Positions 41,192 through 51,110 are shown, counted from the stretch's first letter. The stretch is 64,000 nt of DNA from Clostridium sp. 'White wine YQ' (GCF_028728205.1 NZ_JAQYUU010000007.1:62001-126000), one strand, 5' to 3'. The notes: generated by a model not told the origin, from the sequence alone. Made by a program: numbers and translations.

Positions 41192-41225
41192 TTATACACA
41201 TATAATCCACAGTTTTTGTGTATAA
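41192..41225. promoter_or_regulatory. inverted pair of DnaA-box-like nonamers in a divergent promoter region
   Basis: TTATACACA at 41192-41200 and its inverse TGTGTATAA at 41217-41225 both fit the TTATNCACA DnaA-box consensus. TAATCCACA (41203-41211) is one base off, and a perfect TTATCCACA lies at 41030-41038 inside the neighbouring gene. The pair could equally be an operator or a small hairpin. Confidence 0.45.
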
Positions 41226-41304
41226 CTAATAATATCTTTATAAACTTTATTTAATACGCATTACTTGCTATAATATTATTATGTAAAACTAAGGGGGATA
41301 CACT

Positions 41305-42204
41305 ATGAAAAACAAGCGACGCATTTTAAAAGTTATTATTGTATTATTAATAATCGATGTTGCATTATGTGCTTACGGAATCGTAAATTTAAATAATTCA
41401 AAAAAATCTTCTATAGCTACTCTTTCAGATAATGCTAATACAACTGCCAAAACAACTAAAGATACAACAATAACTTCTCCAGCAAAAGAAGAACCTGTAA
41501 AAGAGGAACCTGTAAAAAAAGATCGATTTGAAGGGAAAAAATTAGTTGTTCCTAAGGAAATTCCTGTTTTATGCTATCACGCTTTTGGTGATGATAAGTC
41601 AGACTTATTCGTAACTGCAGCAAAGTTTAGAGAACAACTAGAATATTTAAAAAATAATGGCTATTTTACATTAACCATTGATGAATTTAGTGATTATATT
41701 TTAAATAAAAAACCTGTTCCTGAGAAGTCAGTTTTAATCACTATTGATGACGGTTATCTTAACAATTACCAAGTAGCATATCCTATTTTAAAAGAACTAG
41801 GTATGAATGCAACTATTTTTATAATAACTTCTGGGGTAGGTGACAATGGTTATTATATGAACTCTGCTCAGTTAGTTGAAATGTCTCAGAATGGTATTGA
41901 CATTGGTTCTCATACTACAAACCATCAAGAACTTGACAAACTTAGTTATGCTGAACAGCTAAAAATAGCGAAAGACTCTAAAGCTGATTTAGAAAAAATT
42001 ATAGGAAAACCAATTAACACTTTTTGTTATCCATTTGGTAAATATAATCAAGATACTAAAAAGGCAGCAAAAGATGCTGGATACTCTATATCCTTTAATC
42101 TTTCTGGCGGAACAGCAGATTTGGGTGATAACCCTGAAAATATTGATAGAACTGCAGTTCTTGGAAAATATGACATGAATAAATTTATTTCATTATTAAA
42201 ATAA
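41305..42204 (+). CDS. membrane-anchored polysaccharide deacetylase (NodB domain)
   Basis: The 299-residue protein has an N-terminal membrane anchor (7-28), a Thr/Lys/Glu-rich linker (about 35-75, with the repeat EEPVK) and a catalytic domain from about 85. Motif 1 is TIDDG (D148, D149), motif 2 is SHTTNH (H203, H207) and a later motif is CYPFGKYNQD. Such enzymes remove N- or O-acetyl groups from peptidoglycan or exopolysaccharide outside the cell. Start: AAGGGGG upstream; a -10 TATAAT lies at 41269-41274. A long bidirectional terminator follows. Confidence 0.9.
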   Translation: MKNKRRILKVIIVLLIIDVALCAYGIVNLNNSKKSSIATLSDNANTTAKTTKDTTITSPAKEEPVKEEPVKKDRFEGKKLVVPKEIPVLCYHAFGDDKSDLFVTAAKFREQLEYLKNNGYFTLTIDEFSDYILNKKPVPEKSVLITIDDGYLNNYQVAYPILKELGMNATIFIITSGVGDNGYYMNSAQLVEMSQNGIDIGSHTTNHQELDKLSYAEQLKIAKDSKADLEKIIGKPINTFCYPFGKYNQDTKKAAKDAGYSISFNLSGGTADLGDNPENIDRTAVLGKYDMNKFISLLK

Positions 42205-42210
42205 AAAATA

Positions 42211-42248
42211 TAAGAGGATAAAAAGATTGCTATCTTTTTATCCTCTTA
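42211..42248. terminator. bidirectional terminator
   Basis: Sixteen-bp arms (TAAGAGGATAAAAAGA and its complement) with a 6-nt loop lie between convergent genes. Confidence 0.85.
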
Positions 42249-42629
42249 TTGATTATATCTTTTAATTTCTTCTATTATTTTTGTTGTTTTATCCAAAATA
42301 AAATCAGGATCAAAAGGTTTAGTTATATATAAATCTATATTATACATTTCGGCTCTTCTTATGTCAGTTTCAGACCCTTTAGCTGTAAGTAATATCACTC
42401 TCATATTATCATACTCTTTATGTGAATGTACAATCTCTAAAACTTCATATCCATCATATTCCGGCATCATCACGTCAAGAAAAACAATCTCTGGATTTTC
42501 TTCTGAAATTGCATGTAAAGCTTCTTCTCCATTACTAGCAAAAAATAACTCAATTCCTTCTATATCCTCCAATGTTTGTTCCATTAGCATTCTAATAGGA
42601 AGTTCATCATCAGCTACTAATACTTTCAT
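42246..42629 (-). CDS. single-domain response regulator (CheY-like)
   Basis: The 127-residue protein is a receiver domain only: D7/D8, phospho-acceptor D52 in VFLDVMMPEYDG, T82 and K104 in YITKPFDP. It has no output domain, so it probably works through protein contacts or a phosphorelay. Its start overlaps the end of the upstream histidine kinase gene by 20 nt, which marks them as a coupled pair. Confidence 0.93.
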   Translation of the reverse strand: MKVLVADDELPIRMLMEQTLEDIEGIELFFASNGEEALHAISEENPEIVFLDVMMPEYDGYEVLEIVHSHKEYDNMRVILLTAKGSETDIRRAEMYNIDLYITKPFDPDFILDKTTKIIEEIKRYNQ

Positions 42630-43602
42630 TTCCTAATGCATCTCCTTTATATATGGGTAAAGTAAAATAGAAACGACTTCCTTTTCCTTCTTGGCTAGTC
42701 ACTCCAATAGTTCCCCCTTGAAGTTCTACAAGATTTCTACTTATATATAACCCTAAGCCAGTGCCTTTGGGTTTATTTCCATCTCCATTTTCAACTTGTT
42801 TAAATTTCTCAAATATAACGCCTAAATATTTTTCATCAATTCCAACCCCATTATCAATTACACTAACCTCTATAAATTCATCATTAAGCTGCTTTACCTT
42901 TACATTAATTTTTCCACCCACCGGCGTGAACTTAAGGCTATTACTTATAAGATTAATAATTATTTGTAAAATTTTCTCTTCATCTCCCCAGACATTTTGA
43001 ATCCCTACTTCTATGTCCTCTTCTACTTCTATTTCTTTTTCTTGAGCTAGGGAGTAGGTAGCTAATATACCTTTTACTATCGTTTGTCCTATAACTAAGG
43101 ACTCTCTTCTTAGAATCTCATTTCCCGATTCAATTTTTGTAATATCTAAAATATTTTCTATCATAGAAGAAAGTCTTTCTGCTTCTGTAATAATAATATC
43201 TAGATTTACTTTTATTAGTTCCTTATTATAATAAATTTTTTCATCTAAAGATTCATTTTTTTCTAATTCAGGAACTATGAATTTCAAAAATTTTTTTCTT
43301 ATAATCTTTGTAAATCCTAGTATAGATGTAAGAGGAGTTCTCAATTCGTGAGATATTAATGATAGAAAATCATTTTTAATGTTATCTAGCTTCTTGTATT
43401 TTTCCTCTTCGTATAAGTACTTTTCATGTAATAAATTTATCTCTCTAATTAACTTTTCATTTTCTCGCTGTAATCTTCTTATCCCTTTTAATAAATATAA
43501 CATAATAAAAATTATAAATACACACATCAAAAGTGTGATTAGTGTATTTAATCCATTATTAATTTTTATATTTAAAGCGTCTAATAGCATCATATATACC
43601 AT
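42610..43602 (-). CDS. membrane-bound sensor histidine kinase
   Basis: The 330-residue protein has one transmembrane helix (about 20-38), a coiled coil (42-78), HisKA with H85 in SHELRTPLTS and a HATPase_c domain with NLISNSLKFTP, DNGVGI and GTGLGLYI. There is almost no extracellular sensor, so the signal is probably sensed in or near the membrane or through a partner. It overlaps the CheY-like gene by 20 nt. The start is taken at the first ATG; another ATG three codons later is possible. A short repeat (43660-43720) lies upstream. Confidence 0.9.
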   Translation of the reverse strand: MVYMMLLDALNIKINNGLNTLITLLMCVFIIFIMLYLLKGIRRLQRENEKLIREINLLHEKYLYEEEKYKKLDNIKNDFLSLISHELRTPLTSILGFTKIIRKKFLKFIVPELEKNESLDEKIYYNKELIKVNLDIIITEAERLSSMIENILDITKIESGNEILRRESLVIGQTIVKGILATYSLAQEKEIEVEEDIEVGIQNVWGDEEKILQIIINLISNSLKFTPVGGKINVKVKQLNDEFIEVSVIDNGVGIDEKYLGVIFEKFKQVENGDGNKPKGTGLGLYISRNLVELQGGTIGVTSQEGKGSRFYFTLPIYKGDALGNESISS

Positions 43603-43659
43603 CCTATTAACCTTACTTTTATTTATATAAAATTATATACCCTACTATATTTATCGTAA

Positions 43660-43720
43660 TAATAGTTTAAAACTTAAAAGTTATCCTGAACTTTAAAATA
43701 TTATAAATTTCTAAAAAGTA
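43660..43720. repeat. dispersed short repeat, copy E
   Basis: Aligns with 9577-9637 over 61 bp (shared GTTATCC and TTAAAATATTATAAA). Like the other copies it lies directly beyond a minus-strand terminator and upstream of a minus-strand gene. Confidence 0.5.
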
Positions 43721-43721
43721 A

Positions 43722-43750
43722 AAAAAATCCAACCTAAGGTTGGATTTTTT
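43722..43750 (-). terminator. terminator of the beta-glucoside PTS operon
   Basis: AAAATCCAACC and GGTTGGATTTT with a 3-nt loop are followed by T residues. Confidence 0.85.
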
Positions 43751-43762
43751 ATGCTAAGTATA

Positions 43763-44080
43763 TTATTTATTTTCCTTTAAATCATTATACATTTCAATCA
43801 TTTCTTTAACTAATTCTTTAATAGTCTCTGCACTTAGCATTTGGTCTTCTGCATGCATTAATATTAGAGAAAACTCTACTTTTTCACCTGATGCTTCTTT
43901 TTGTATTAATTCAGCATGAGAGTGATGGGCTTCAACCATATATCCATCTGCTTCTTTTAATTTTTCGGCAGCTAATTCTTTATTTCCACCTCTAACTTCT
44001 CTTAATGCCTCAACAGCTAATGACTTAGCCATACCAACATTACTTATAATATTAAATGCAATTAATTCCATTGGATCCAT
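43763..44080 (-). CDS. PTS lactose/cellobiose-family IIA
   Basis: The 105-residue phosphocarrier subunit passes phosphate from HPr to IIB. It is a three-helix protein with the phosphorylated H76 in LMHAEDQ and the conserved AHHSHAELIQ segment. It is the last gene of an operon of 6-phospho-beta-glucosidase, IIB, IIC and ROK kinase. Start: AGAGG then ATG. A terminator follows directly. Confidence 0.94.
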   Translation of the reverse strand: MDPMELIAFNIISNVGMAKSLAVEALREVRGGNKELAAEKLKEADGYMVEAHHSHAELIQKEASGEKVEFSLILMHAEDQMLSAETIKELVKEMIEMYNDLKENK

Positions 44081-44101
44081 ATTTATTACCTCTTTTCCTA
44101 A

Positions 44102-44992
44102 TTATTTTATAACTTTTAAATGATGATATAATGCTCCGATTAATCCTGCGTCATTTTTTAGTAAACAAGCTTCTACTTTGATTCTATGTCCAAGATCACT
44201 TAGTCCAGTAACTCTCCAACTTAATTCGTTAATCAAGTCTTCTCTTTGACTTACTGCTCCACCTATCAATATCTTGTCTGGATTTAAAACATAATATAAA
44301 TTATGAATTCCAACTGCTAAATGATCATAAAATTTATTTATTTCCAGCTTAGCAATAGGATCTCCATTTTCCATAGCGTTAAATACATCTATTCCTGTCA
44401 CTTTTTCTAATGGAAGTTTTTTAGCCTTTGCATATTCTTCTCTAAGGCTTAGTATTGCACCTGATCTACTTAATGTACATTCTGAAGGAACATTATTGTT
44501 TATTCCATGAGTGATCATATAACCAAATTCTCCAGCCATATATGTAGCACCTCTATAAAGATCCCCATTTAAGAAACATGCTCCACCTATACCTGTACCA
44601 ATTGTCATACATAAGAAATTATCATCTTCCTTTGCGCTACCCTTCCACTTCTCTGCTAAAGCTACGCAATTTACATCATTCTCACCAGAAACAGGAATAT
44701 TCAATTCCTTTTCTATATATTCCTTTATATTAAAATCATTAAAGTCTGGAATAGCTCCTCCCACTTCGATATATCCTGTAAAGCAATTAACAAAACCAGG
44801 GATGCTTAACGCAATCCCTGATATTTGTATATTCTTAAATTCATTATAAATTCTTATAATATTGTCTAATATTGCCTTACCATTAAATCTATCAGTAGGA
44901 GTTTTACCTTTTTCTAAGATTTCCCCTTCTTCAGTAAGTAAACCATACTTTAGATCGGTTCCACCTATATCAAAGCACAAATAATTTTTCAA
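44102..44992 (-). CDS. ROK-family sugar kinase lacking the zinc motif
   Basis: The 296-residue protein has the ATP-binding motif FDIGGTDLKYG (DIGGT 8-12), ENDVNC and TIGTGIGG. The usual ROK zinc-binding segment with CxCGxxGC is absent; the region reads YMITHGINNNVPSECTLSRSG. Zinc-less ROK kinases occur in PTS and beta-glucoside operons, for example BglK-like kinases. It may phosphorylate glucose released inside the cell, or a beta-glucoside. It lies between IIC and IIA genes, 32 and 21 nt away. Confidence 0.85.
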   Translation of the reverse strand: MKNYLCFDIGGTDLKYGLLTEEGEILEKGKTPTDRFNGKAILDNIIRIYNEFKNIQISGIALSIPGFVNCFTGYIEVGGAIPDFNDFNIKEYIEKELNIPVSGENDVNCVALAEKWKGSAKEDDNFLCMTIGTGIGGACFLNGDLYRGATYMAGEFGYMITHGINNNVPSECTLSRSGAILSLREEYAKAKKLPLEKVTGIDVFNAMENGDPIAKLEINKFYDHLAVGIHNLYYVLNPDKILIGGAVSQREDLINELSWRVTGLSDLGHRIKVEACLLKNDAGLIGALYHHLKVIK

Positions 44993-45024
44993 TGGTATCT
45001 CCCCCTGAAGCTATTTAATAATTA

Positions 45025-46356
45025 TTAAGCTTGAGCTTGTTGTTCTCTTTCAGCAGTCTTATTAGCTGCTATAACGAATGGAGTGTAAACAAGTGTAGCT
45101 GCTGCTAAACATACTAGACCTACTAATAATGCTACCCAGTTTCCGCCTGTTCCTAAGAATGCTATTAATGGTCCTGGAGTAGTCCATGGAACTCCATAAG
45201 CAATTGGTGGAATAAGTCCAGCTTGAATTGCTGAGTAACCAATAATTATATTTATAACTGGTGCTAATACGAATGGTATTATTAATATTGGATTTAATAC
45301 AACTGGTAAACCAAATATGATTGGTTCGTTGATGTTGAATAATCCTGGTGCAACTGATAATTTAATAATATCTTTGTAATCAGCTCTCTTAGAGAAAATG
45401 AATACTGCTATTATTAAACCTAAAGTACATCCTGATCCACCATAGTTAGCGAATGCATCGTTAACTGCCCATGTAGCATGGAATGGTGCTCCCCAAGCTG
45501 TTCCATTATCATTAACCCATTTTAAGTTTGCTTGGTTTGCTTCAGCAAATAATGGGTCTCTGATTGCAGCAACTGTATTTGGTCCATGAATACCTAAGAT
45601 CCATAAGAAGTTAGATACTAATGCAAATACAATTATAGAACCAACGTTATTACTTAAAGCTGTTAATGGTTGTTGTAATACTTTATAAATTAATGCGTGA
45701 ATTCCATCTGGATATGCTCTTGTAATAGCATAGTTAACTACTGAGAATATAACAGTTACAATGATTATTGGAATTAAGATTACGAAAGCTCTTGCAACTG
45801 CTGGTGGTACTTCTGGTGGTAATTTTATCTTTAACTTTTCTGACATAGAAAGTCTAGTTACTATTTCACCAACTAAAAGACCAACTATTAAAGCAACGAA
45901 TAAACCTTGTGGTCCTAAATATTGACTCTTTAGGTAACCAACACCTTCAATAGTTACAGAACCTGGATAAAGTATAAAGTATACTGATACAGCTGTTAAA
46001 CCTGCTAATAAGTCATCACCCTTCATATTTAAAGAAAGGTTTCTACCTATAAGGAAAACTATCATAATTGCTAGTATATTAGTAGAACCGTTTAATACTG
46101 GTGATAATACTGCTTGAGCAGCACTTAAGTTAGGAAAAATATCTCCTAAATGAAGAATTTTAGCTATAAATCCGTCTGGTGCTAATATTGCGAAGTTAAT
46201 TAATACTATAATTGAACCCGCCATTGTTATTGGAAATGTTAAAATAAATGCGTCACGCACTGCTATTACGTGTCTTTGAGCATTAAGTTTAGTAGCAACT
46301 GGAACTAATAATCTTTCCATTACTGCTTCTAGTTTATTCAAATTAATCCCCTCCAT
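45025..46356 (-). CDS. PTS lactose/cellobiose-family IIC permease
   Basis: The 443-residue membrane subunit has about ten helices and transports and phosphorylates cellobiose or other beta-glucosides. The N-terminal ALRDAFI-like segment reads HVIAVRDAFILTFPITMAGS. The substrate-site motif is GLFNINEPIIFGLPVVLNP, containing the conserved NEP. It sits between IIB (64 nt upstream) and the ROK kinase (32 nt downstream). A direct repeat of AAATTAATTTTTACCCA lies in the gap before it. Confidence 0.94.
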   Translation of the reverse strand: MEGINLNKLEAVMERLLVPVATKLNAQRHVIAVRDAFILTFPITMAGSIIVLINFAILAPDGFIAKILHLGDIFPNLSAAQAVLSPVLNGSTNILAIMIVFLIGRNLSLNMKGDDLLAGLTAVSVYFILYPGSVTIEGVGYLKSQYLGPQGLFVALIVGLLVGEIVTRLSMSEKLKIKLPPEVPPAVARAFVILIPIIIVTVIFSVVNYAITRAYPDGIHALIYKVLQQPLTALSNNVGSIIVFALVSNFLWILGIHGPNTVAAIRDPLFAEANQANLKWVNDNGTAWGAPFHATWAVNDAFANYGGSGCTLGLIIAVFIFSKRADYKDIIKLSVAPGLFNINEPIIFGLPVVLNPILIIPFVLAPVINIIIGYSAIQAGLIPPIAYGVPWTTPGPLIAFLGTGGNWVALLVGLVCLAAATLVYTPFVIAANKTAEREQQAQA

Positions 46357-46419
46357 CAGTTTTGATTAAATTAATTTTTACCCAAATTAATTTTTACCCA
46401 TTTTTTAAGATTTAACTTT

Positions 46420-46719
46420 TTAGATTTTTGTTAATGCACCTTCTAAAACAGCTTTTCCATTCATTGTTCCATATAATCTCATGTCAATTACTTCAACAGG
46501 AATTCTTCCCTTAACTAAAGCATCAACTTGAGGTTTTTGGAAACGAACTTGTGGTCCAAGAAGAACCATATCAACTTGATCTACAAGTTTGCTAGCTTCT
46601 GAAACTGGCAATGCTGTTATCTCTACTTCCACCCCCTTTTCTTTTGCAGCGTCTAACATTTTATTAACTAGTAGACTTGTGGACATACCTGCTGCGCATA
46701 CAAGTAAAATCTTTTTCAT
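46420..46719 (-). CDS. PTS lactose/cellobiose-family IIB
   Basis: The 99-residue phosphocarrier opens MKKILLVCAAGMSTSLLV with the phosphorylated C8 and the P-loop-like AAGMSTS. It takes phosphate from IIA and gives it to the sugar on IIC. The start is ATG 46719 with AAAGGGG upstream; the in-frame TTG six codons earlier overlaps that site. It lies 27 nt after the 6-phospho-beta-glucosidase gene in the same operon. Confidence 0.94.
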   Translation of the reverse strand: MKKILLVCAAGMSTSLLVNKMLDAAKEKGVEVEITALPVSEASKLVDQVDMVLLGPQVRFQKPQVDALVKGRIPVEVIDMRLYGTMNGKAVLEGALTKI

Positions 46720-46746
46720 ATTAAGGACCCCTTTCAAATATGTTAA

Positions 46747-48321
<1,575 letters not shown>

Positions 48322-49059
48322 CTATTTCTTCTCATTTTGAGCTAAGTTAAATACTCTCTTTGCCAAGGTTTCAATAATATACATTACTGGCAATTGTGTA
48401 GTTATATCATAATATTTATAAGTCTGATATTGTGCATAATAAGTTATAGTTATATCAGACATTTGTGCTAAAGTTGAGTTTTTACTATTTGTAATACTTA
48501 TAATCTTCCAATTGTTGCTTTTTAATCTTGAAGCATGACTAATTATAGTTGGAGTTTCCCCTGAAACTGATAATACTATAGCCAAGCTTTTTTCCTTTAC
48601 TTCTCCTGTTACTGGATAAAAAGGATCTGATATAGAAGATGATAATTTATTTAATGAAGAAAAGTAATGAGCTCCATAAGCTGCTATACCGCCTGAATTC
48701 CCTATGCCAATAAATAACACCTCAGCTGAATCATGTATTATATTACACGCTTTATTCAAAAGTTCATCAAAATCCTTTGATGATGCTCTATTTAAGAATT
48801 CCAAAAAAACGGTTTTATCGTCGTTTAAGATTTGTTTTTCTTGTTCCTCTAAAAACATCTTTAGTTTAACCTTAAATTCAGAAAATCCATTACAATCCAT
48901 CTTTTTGCAAAATCTTAATATTGTAGTGGTGGATACATGTACCTCCTTTGCTAAATCCCTTATTCTCATATATATTACTTTTTCAGAATTTTTAACTACA
49001 TAATTATATAGTAAAAACTCTAATTCATTTAAGCTTTGTATTTCTTCTGGACTAAACAT
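48322..49059 (-). CDS. MurR/RpiR-family transcriptional regulator
   Basis: The 245-residue protein has an N-terminal helix-turn-helix (about 30-62, IRDLAKEVHVSTTTILRFCKKM) and a SIS sugar-phosphate-binding domain (about 105-230, FIGIGNSGGIAAYGAHYF, LSVSGETPTII, ITNSKNSTLAQ). It lies directly upstream of the beta-glucoside PTS operon on the same strand and probably controls it in response to a sugar phosphate. A short repeat (49165-49230) lies upstream. Confidence 0.92.
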   Translation of the reverse strand: MFSPEEIQSLNELEFLLYNYVVKNSEKVIYMRIRDLAKEVHVSTTTILRFCKKMDCNGFSEFKVKLKMFLEEQEKQILNDDKTVFLEFLNRASSKDFDELLNKACNIIHDSAEVLFIGIGNSGGIAAYGAHYFSSLNKLSSSISDPFYPVTGEVKEKSLAIVLSVSGETPTIISHASRLKSNNWKIISITNSKNSTLAQMSDITITYYAQYQTYKYYDITTQLPVMYIIETLAKRVFNLAQNEKK

Positions 49060-49164
49060 CTCGTTTCACTCTCCACTTCTACTAAAAAAATGTCTTCATA
49101 TATCAATTTTAACATATATTATATTTAATCCACAATTATTTGTTTTTTTTACTCCTTATAGATG

Positions 49165-49230
49165 CTATAGAGTTTAAGTTCAACTAATACTTTGTTCAGA
49201 CTTTAACGAATTATAAGTTTCTATAGAGTA
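49165..49230. repeat. dispersed short repeat, copy C
   Basis: Shares TATAG-GTTT-AAGTTCAACTAATA and a right end with TAAGTTTC-TATA with copy A (9722-9802). It is bounded by a direct repeat CTATAGAG (49165-49172 and 49221-49228) and abuts the tRNA terminator. Confidence 0.5.
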
Positions 49231-49267
49231 AAAAAAAGACCTCGAAATTAAATTTCGAGGTCTTTTT
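49231..49267 (-). terminator. terminator of the tRNA-Gly/tRNA-Lys transcript
   Basis: AAAGACCTCGAAAT and ATTTCGAGGTCTTT with a 3-nt loop begin directly after the CCA end of tRNA-Lys; the tail is T-rich. Confidence 0.85.
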
Positions 49268-49343
49268 TGGTGCACCATCACGGGTTCGAACCGGGGACAC
49301 CCTGATTAAGAGTCAGGTGCTCTACCAACTGAGCTAATGGTGC
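49268..49343 (-). tRNA. tRNA-Lys (anticodon CTT)
   Basis: A 76-nt cloverleaf with a 7-bp acceptor stem GCACCAT/ATGGTGC, anticodon loop CTCTTAA, TTCGAA T-loop and encoded CCA. It follows tRNA-Gly by 6 nt and is probably co-transcribed with it. Confidence 0.95.
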
Positions 49344-49349
49344 ATATTA

Positions 49350-49423
49350 TGGAGCGGGTGATGAGAATCGAACTCACGTAACTAGCTTGGAAGGCTAGGG
49401 CTCTACCATTGAGCTACACCCGC
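49350..49423 (-). tRNA. tRNA-Gly (anticodon TCC)
   Basis: A 74-nt cloverleaf with acceptor GCGGGTG/CACCCGC, anticodon loop CTTCCAA and encoded CCA. Confidence 0.95.
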
Positions 49424-49441
49424 ATTTTGAACACAAGAATC

Positions 49442-49470
49442 ATTATATAATATACATTATGACTTGTCAA
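49442..49470 (-). promoter_or_regulatory. consensus promoter of the tRNA-Gly/tRNA-Lys unit
   Basis: The minus strand reads TTGACA (49465-49470), 17 bp, TATAAT (49442-49447). Confidence 0.85.
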
Positions 49471-49511
49471 CATCTATACAAATTTAATATATATATTTAA
49501 TAAAAGTTATT

Positions 49512-49586
49512 TGGCTGGGGTAGTAGGATTCGAACCTACGAATAACGGAGTCAGAGTCCGTTGCCTTACCGCTTGGCGATACCCCA
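49512..49586 (-). tRNA. tRNA-Gln (anticodon CTG)
   Basis: A 75-nt cloverleaf with acceptor TGGGGTA/TACCCCA, anticodon loop CTCTGAC and encoded CCA. Its 5' end directly abuts the tail of a terminator-like hairpin. Confidence 0.95.
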
Positions 49587-49592
49587 AAAATC

Positions 49593-49631
49593 AGTGCGTC
49601 TCTTACTTATCAAAGAAGTATTAGACGCACT
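49593..49631 (-). terminator. terminator-like hairpin between a tRNA promoter and tRNA-Gln
   Basis: AGTGCGTCT and AGACGCACT, extended by further pairs, form a long stem followed on the minus strand by GATTTTT, whose last T is the first base of tRNA-Gln. It may terminate the gene at 49689, but the tRNA promoter lies upstream of it. Confidence 0.65.
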
Positions 49632-49641
49632 TACAAATCTC

Positions 49642-49670
49642 ATTATATTAATTGTGGTTTATATTGTCAA
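49642..49670 (-). promoter_or_regulatory. consensus promoter upstream of tRNA-Gln
   Basis: The minus strand reads TTGACA (49665-49670), 17 bp, TATAAT (49642-49647). A start near 49635 places the hairpin 49593-49631 at the 5' end of the transcript. Confidence 0.8.
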
Positions 49671-49688
49671 TACTATAGGCTATTGCTA

Positions 49689-50375
49689 TTATAAAATTTC
49701 TGTAAGCTTTCTTGAAAGTATTTTTTTCAATTTCTTTTCACATTCTGCATCTTCTGAAGCCATTAAGCATATCTTTCTAAATCCTTCTTGATCTATACCT
49801 AACTCCTTCTCAAACTTTTCCCCGATGCTTGTCATATTTGTGGTATCGATTACAAAATCAGCCAATTCTTTGGCACTTGTGAAAATTTTCAAATACAAAA
49901 ACTCTGTATTATCTCCTAACCAGGTCTTATTAAAATCTCTAGTAAATTTCTTTAACTCTGTAAGAATTTCTTCATTAGAAAGGTCCCAACACTTTTTAAC
50001 CATAGACAAATGTCTTTTCATATTATGTGCTTCTGTCTTGGATATTTTGTTATTTTTAATAGCTAGAGTAATTATCTCCTCTGTATACATATTAGATATA
50101 TCTATTGAAGGCTTATCATTTCCTTTTCCGCAAAAAGCCCATTTATAAAAAGCCTCTTGTAAAAAGGAATACTCAATATAACCTACCAAAAACTTAATCG
50201 AAGGTATTGGCATCCAAAGATTTTCTATACCAGTATTTTTACAAAATATCAAACTATGAAGATAGACTGTCTTATTTGTGATTGGCTCTTCTAAGAACAT
50301 GCGCCCCCTAAGTGTTTTACTTCGTGTTATTTGTTCTTTCCAGTAATCACTTGAATTGTAAGCTTGTCTCATCAT
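49689..50375 (-). CDS. hypothetical protein, mostly helical
   Basis: The 228-residue protein has no signal peptide and no transmembrane helix. It is helical and charged, with six cysteines scattered without a metal-binding pattern. I do not recognise the family. Start: GAGG 5 nt before ATG 50375, with a second ATG directly after. It is monocistronic and lies between the HNH gene (divergent) and the tRNA-Gln promoter. The coding frame is supported by length, ribosome site and normal composition only. Confidence 0.7.
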   Translation of the reverse strand: MMRQAYNSSDYWKEQITRSKTLRGRMFLEEPITNKTVYLHSLIFCKNTGIENLWMPIPSIKFLVGYIEYSFLQEAFYKWAFCGKGNDKPSIDISNMYTEEIITLAIKNNKISKTEAHNMKRHLSMVKKCWDLSNEEILTELKKFTRDFNKTWLGDNTEFLYLKIFTSAKELADFVIDTTNMTSIGEKFEKELGIDQEGFRKICLMASEDAECEKKLKKILSRKLTEIL

Positions 50376-50549
50376 ACCACCCTCTTCTTACATTTATTTA
50401 CATCTTAATTATACAGTATTTCTTACCCTATATCAAGTGAATCATAAATTTTTCTTCAATAAATTGGATTCCTTATACAATTGAACTTTTATGATTATTA
50501 TCATATAATAATATTATAAAATACATTATTTTAAGGAGGAATAACATTA

Positions 50550-50957
50550 TTGTATTATTGTGAGATTTGTGGTAAAAAAGCTGATATTCATCACATTATT
50601 CACAGAAGTCAAGGCGGACTAGATTTCCCACTAAATTATAAATATCTATGTCAAGAACATCATCGCGGCAAAAATGGACCTCATAAAAGTCCCGAAATAG
50701 ATTTAAAATATAAGTTAGAACTCCAAAGTAAATTATTAACTTTACTTCATAAAAGATATTATACTACTCAGGAACTTTACTCTATGTTAGATATAACTAA
50801 TAATTCACTTAAAAGATTAACTAAAAAAATGAAACTTTATAAAGAAGGTTATCTTACAGATGATTTAATTTTTTGTTTAATGGGTAATTACTTTTACACT
50901 TATGAAATGTTAGAAGATTTAAAATTAGAGCATTTGGTATTAAAACTATCATGGTAA
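50550..50957 (+). CDS. HNH endonuclease-like protein
   Basis: A 135-residue protein with an HNH-type zinc finger in the first 45 residues: C4 and C7, the DIHHIIHRSQGG motif (H14, H15), N29 in PLNYKYLC, C34, H37 and H38. The second part (about 60-135) is helical, with YTTQELYSMLDITNNSLKRLTKKM resembling a helix-turn-helix. Many such small HNH proteins in Clostridium are not linked to mobile elements, and none is seen here. Translation starts at TTG (50550) with AAGGAGGA 9 nt upstream. Confidence 0.8.
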   Translation: MYYCEICGKKADIHHIIHRSQGGLDFPLNYKYLCQEHHRGKNGPHKSPEIDLKYKLELQSKLLTLLHKRYYTTQELYSMLDITNNSLKRLTKKMKLYKEGYLTDDLIFCLMGNYFYTYEMLEDLKLEHLVLKLSW

Positions 50958-50997
50958 TTATAATAGTAATTAATCTGTAAATACAATTTAAATATAA

Positions 50998-51030
50998 AAA
51001 AAAGAACAGCTTAAATGCTGTTCTTTTTTT
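50998..51030. terminator. bidirectional terminator
   Basis: AAAAGAACAGC and GCTGTTCTTTT enclose a 6-nt loop. It serves the HNH gene and the tRNAs read in the opposite direction. Confidence 0.8.
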
Positions 51031-51105
51031 TGGAGCGGAAGACGGGATTCGAACCCGCAACTTTCACCTTGGCAAGGTGACACTCTACCATTGAGTCACT
51101 TCCGC
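51031..51105 (-). tRNA. tRNA-Gly (anticodon GCC)
   Basis: A 75-nt cloverleaf with acceptor GCGGAAG/CTTCCGC, anticodon loop TTGCCAA and encoded CCA. Confidence 0.95.
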
Positions 51106-51110
51106 ATATT

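Noticed and set aside
50550..50957. Mobile-intron or phage origin of the HNH gene
   Set aside because: No intron, integrase, phage gene or flanking repeat is visible, and base composition matches the neighbours.
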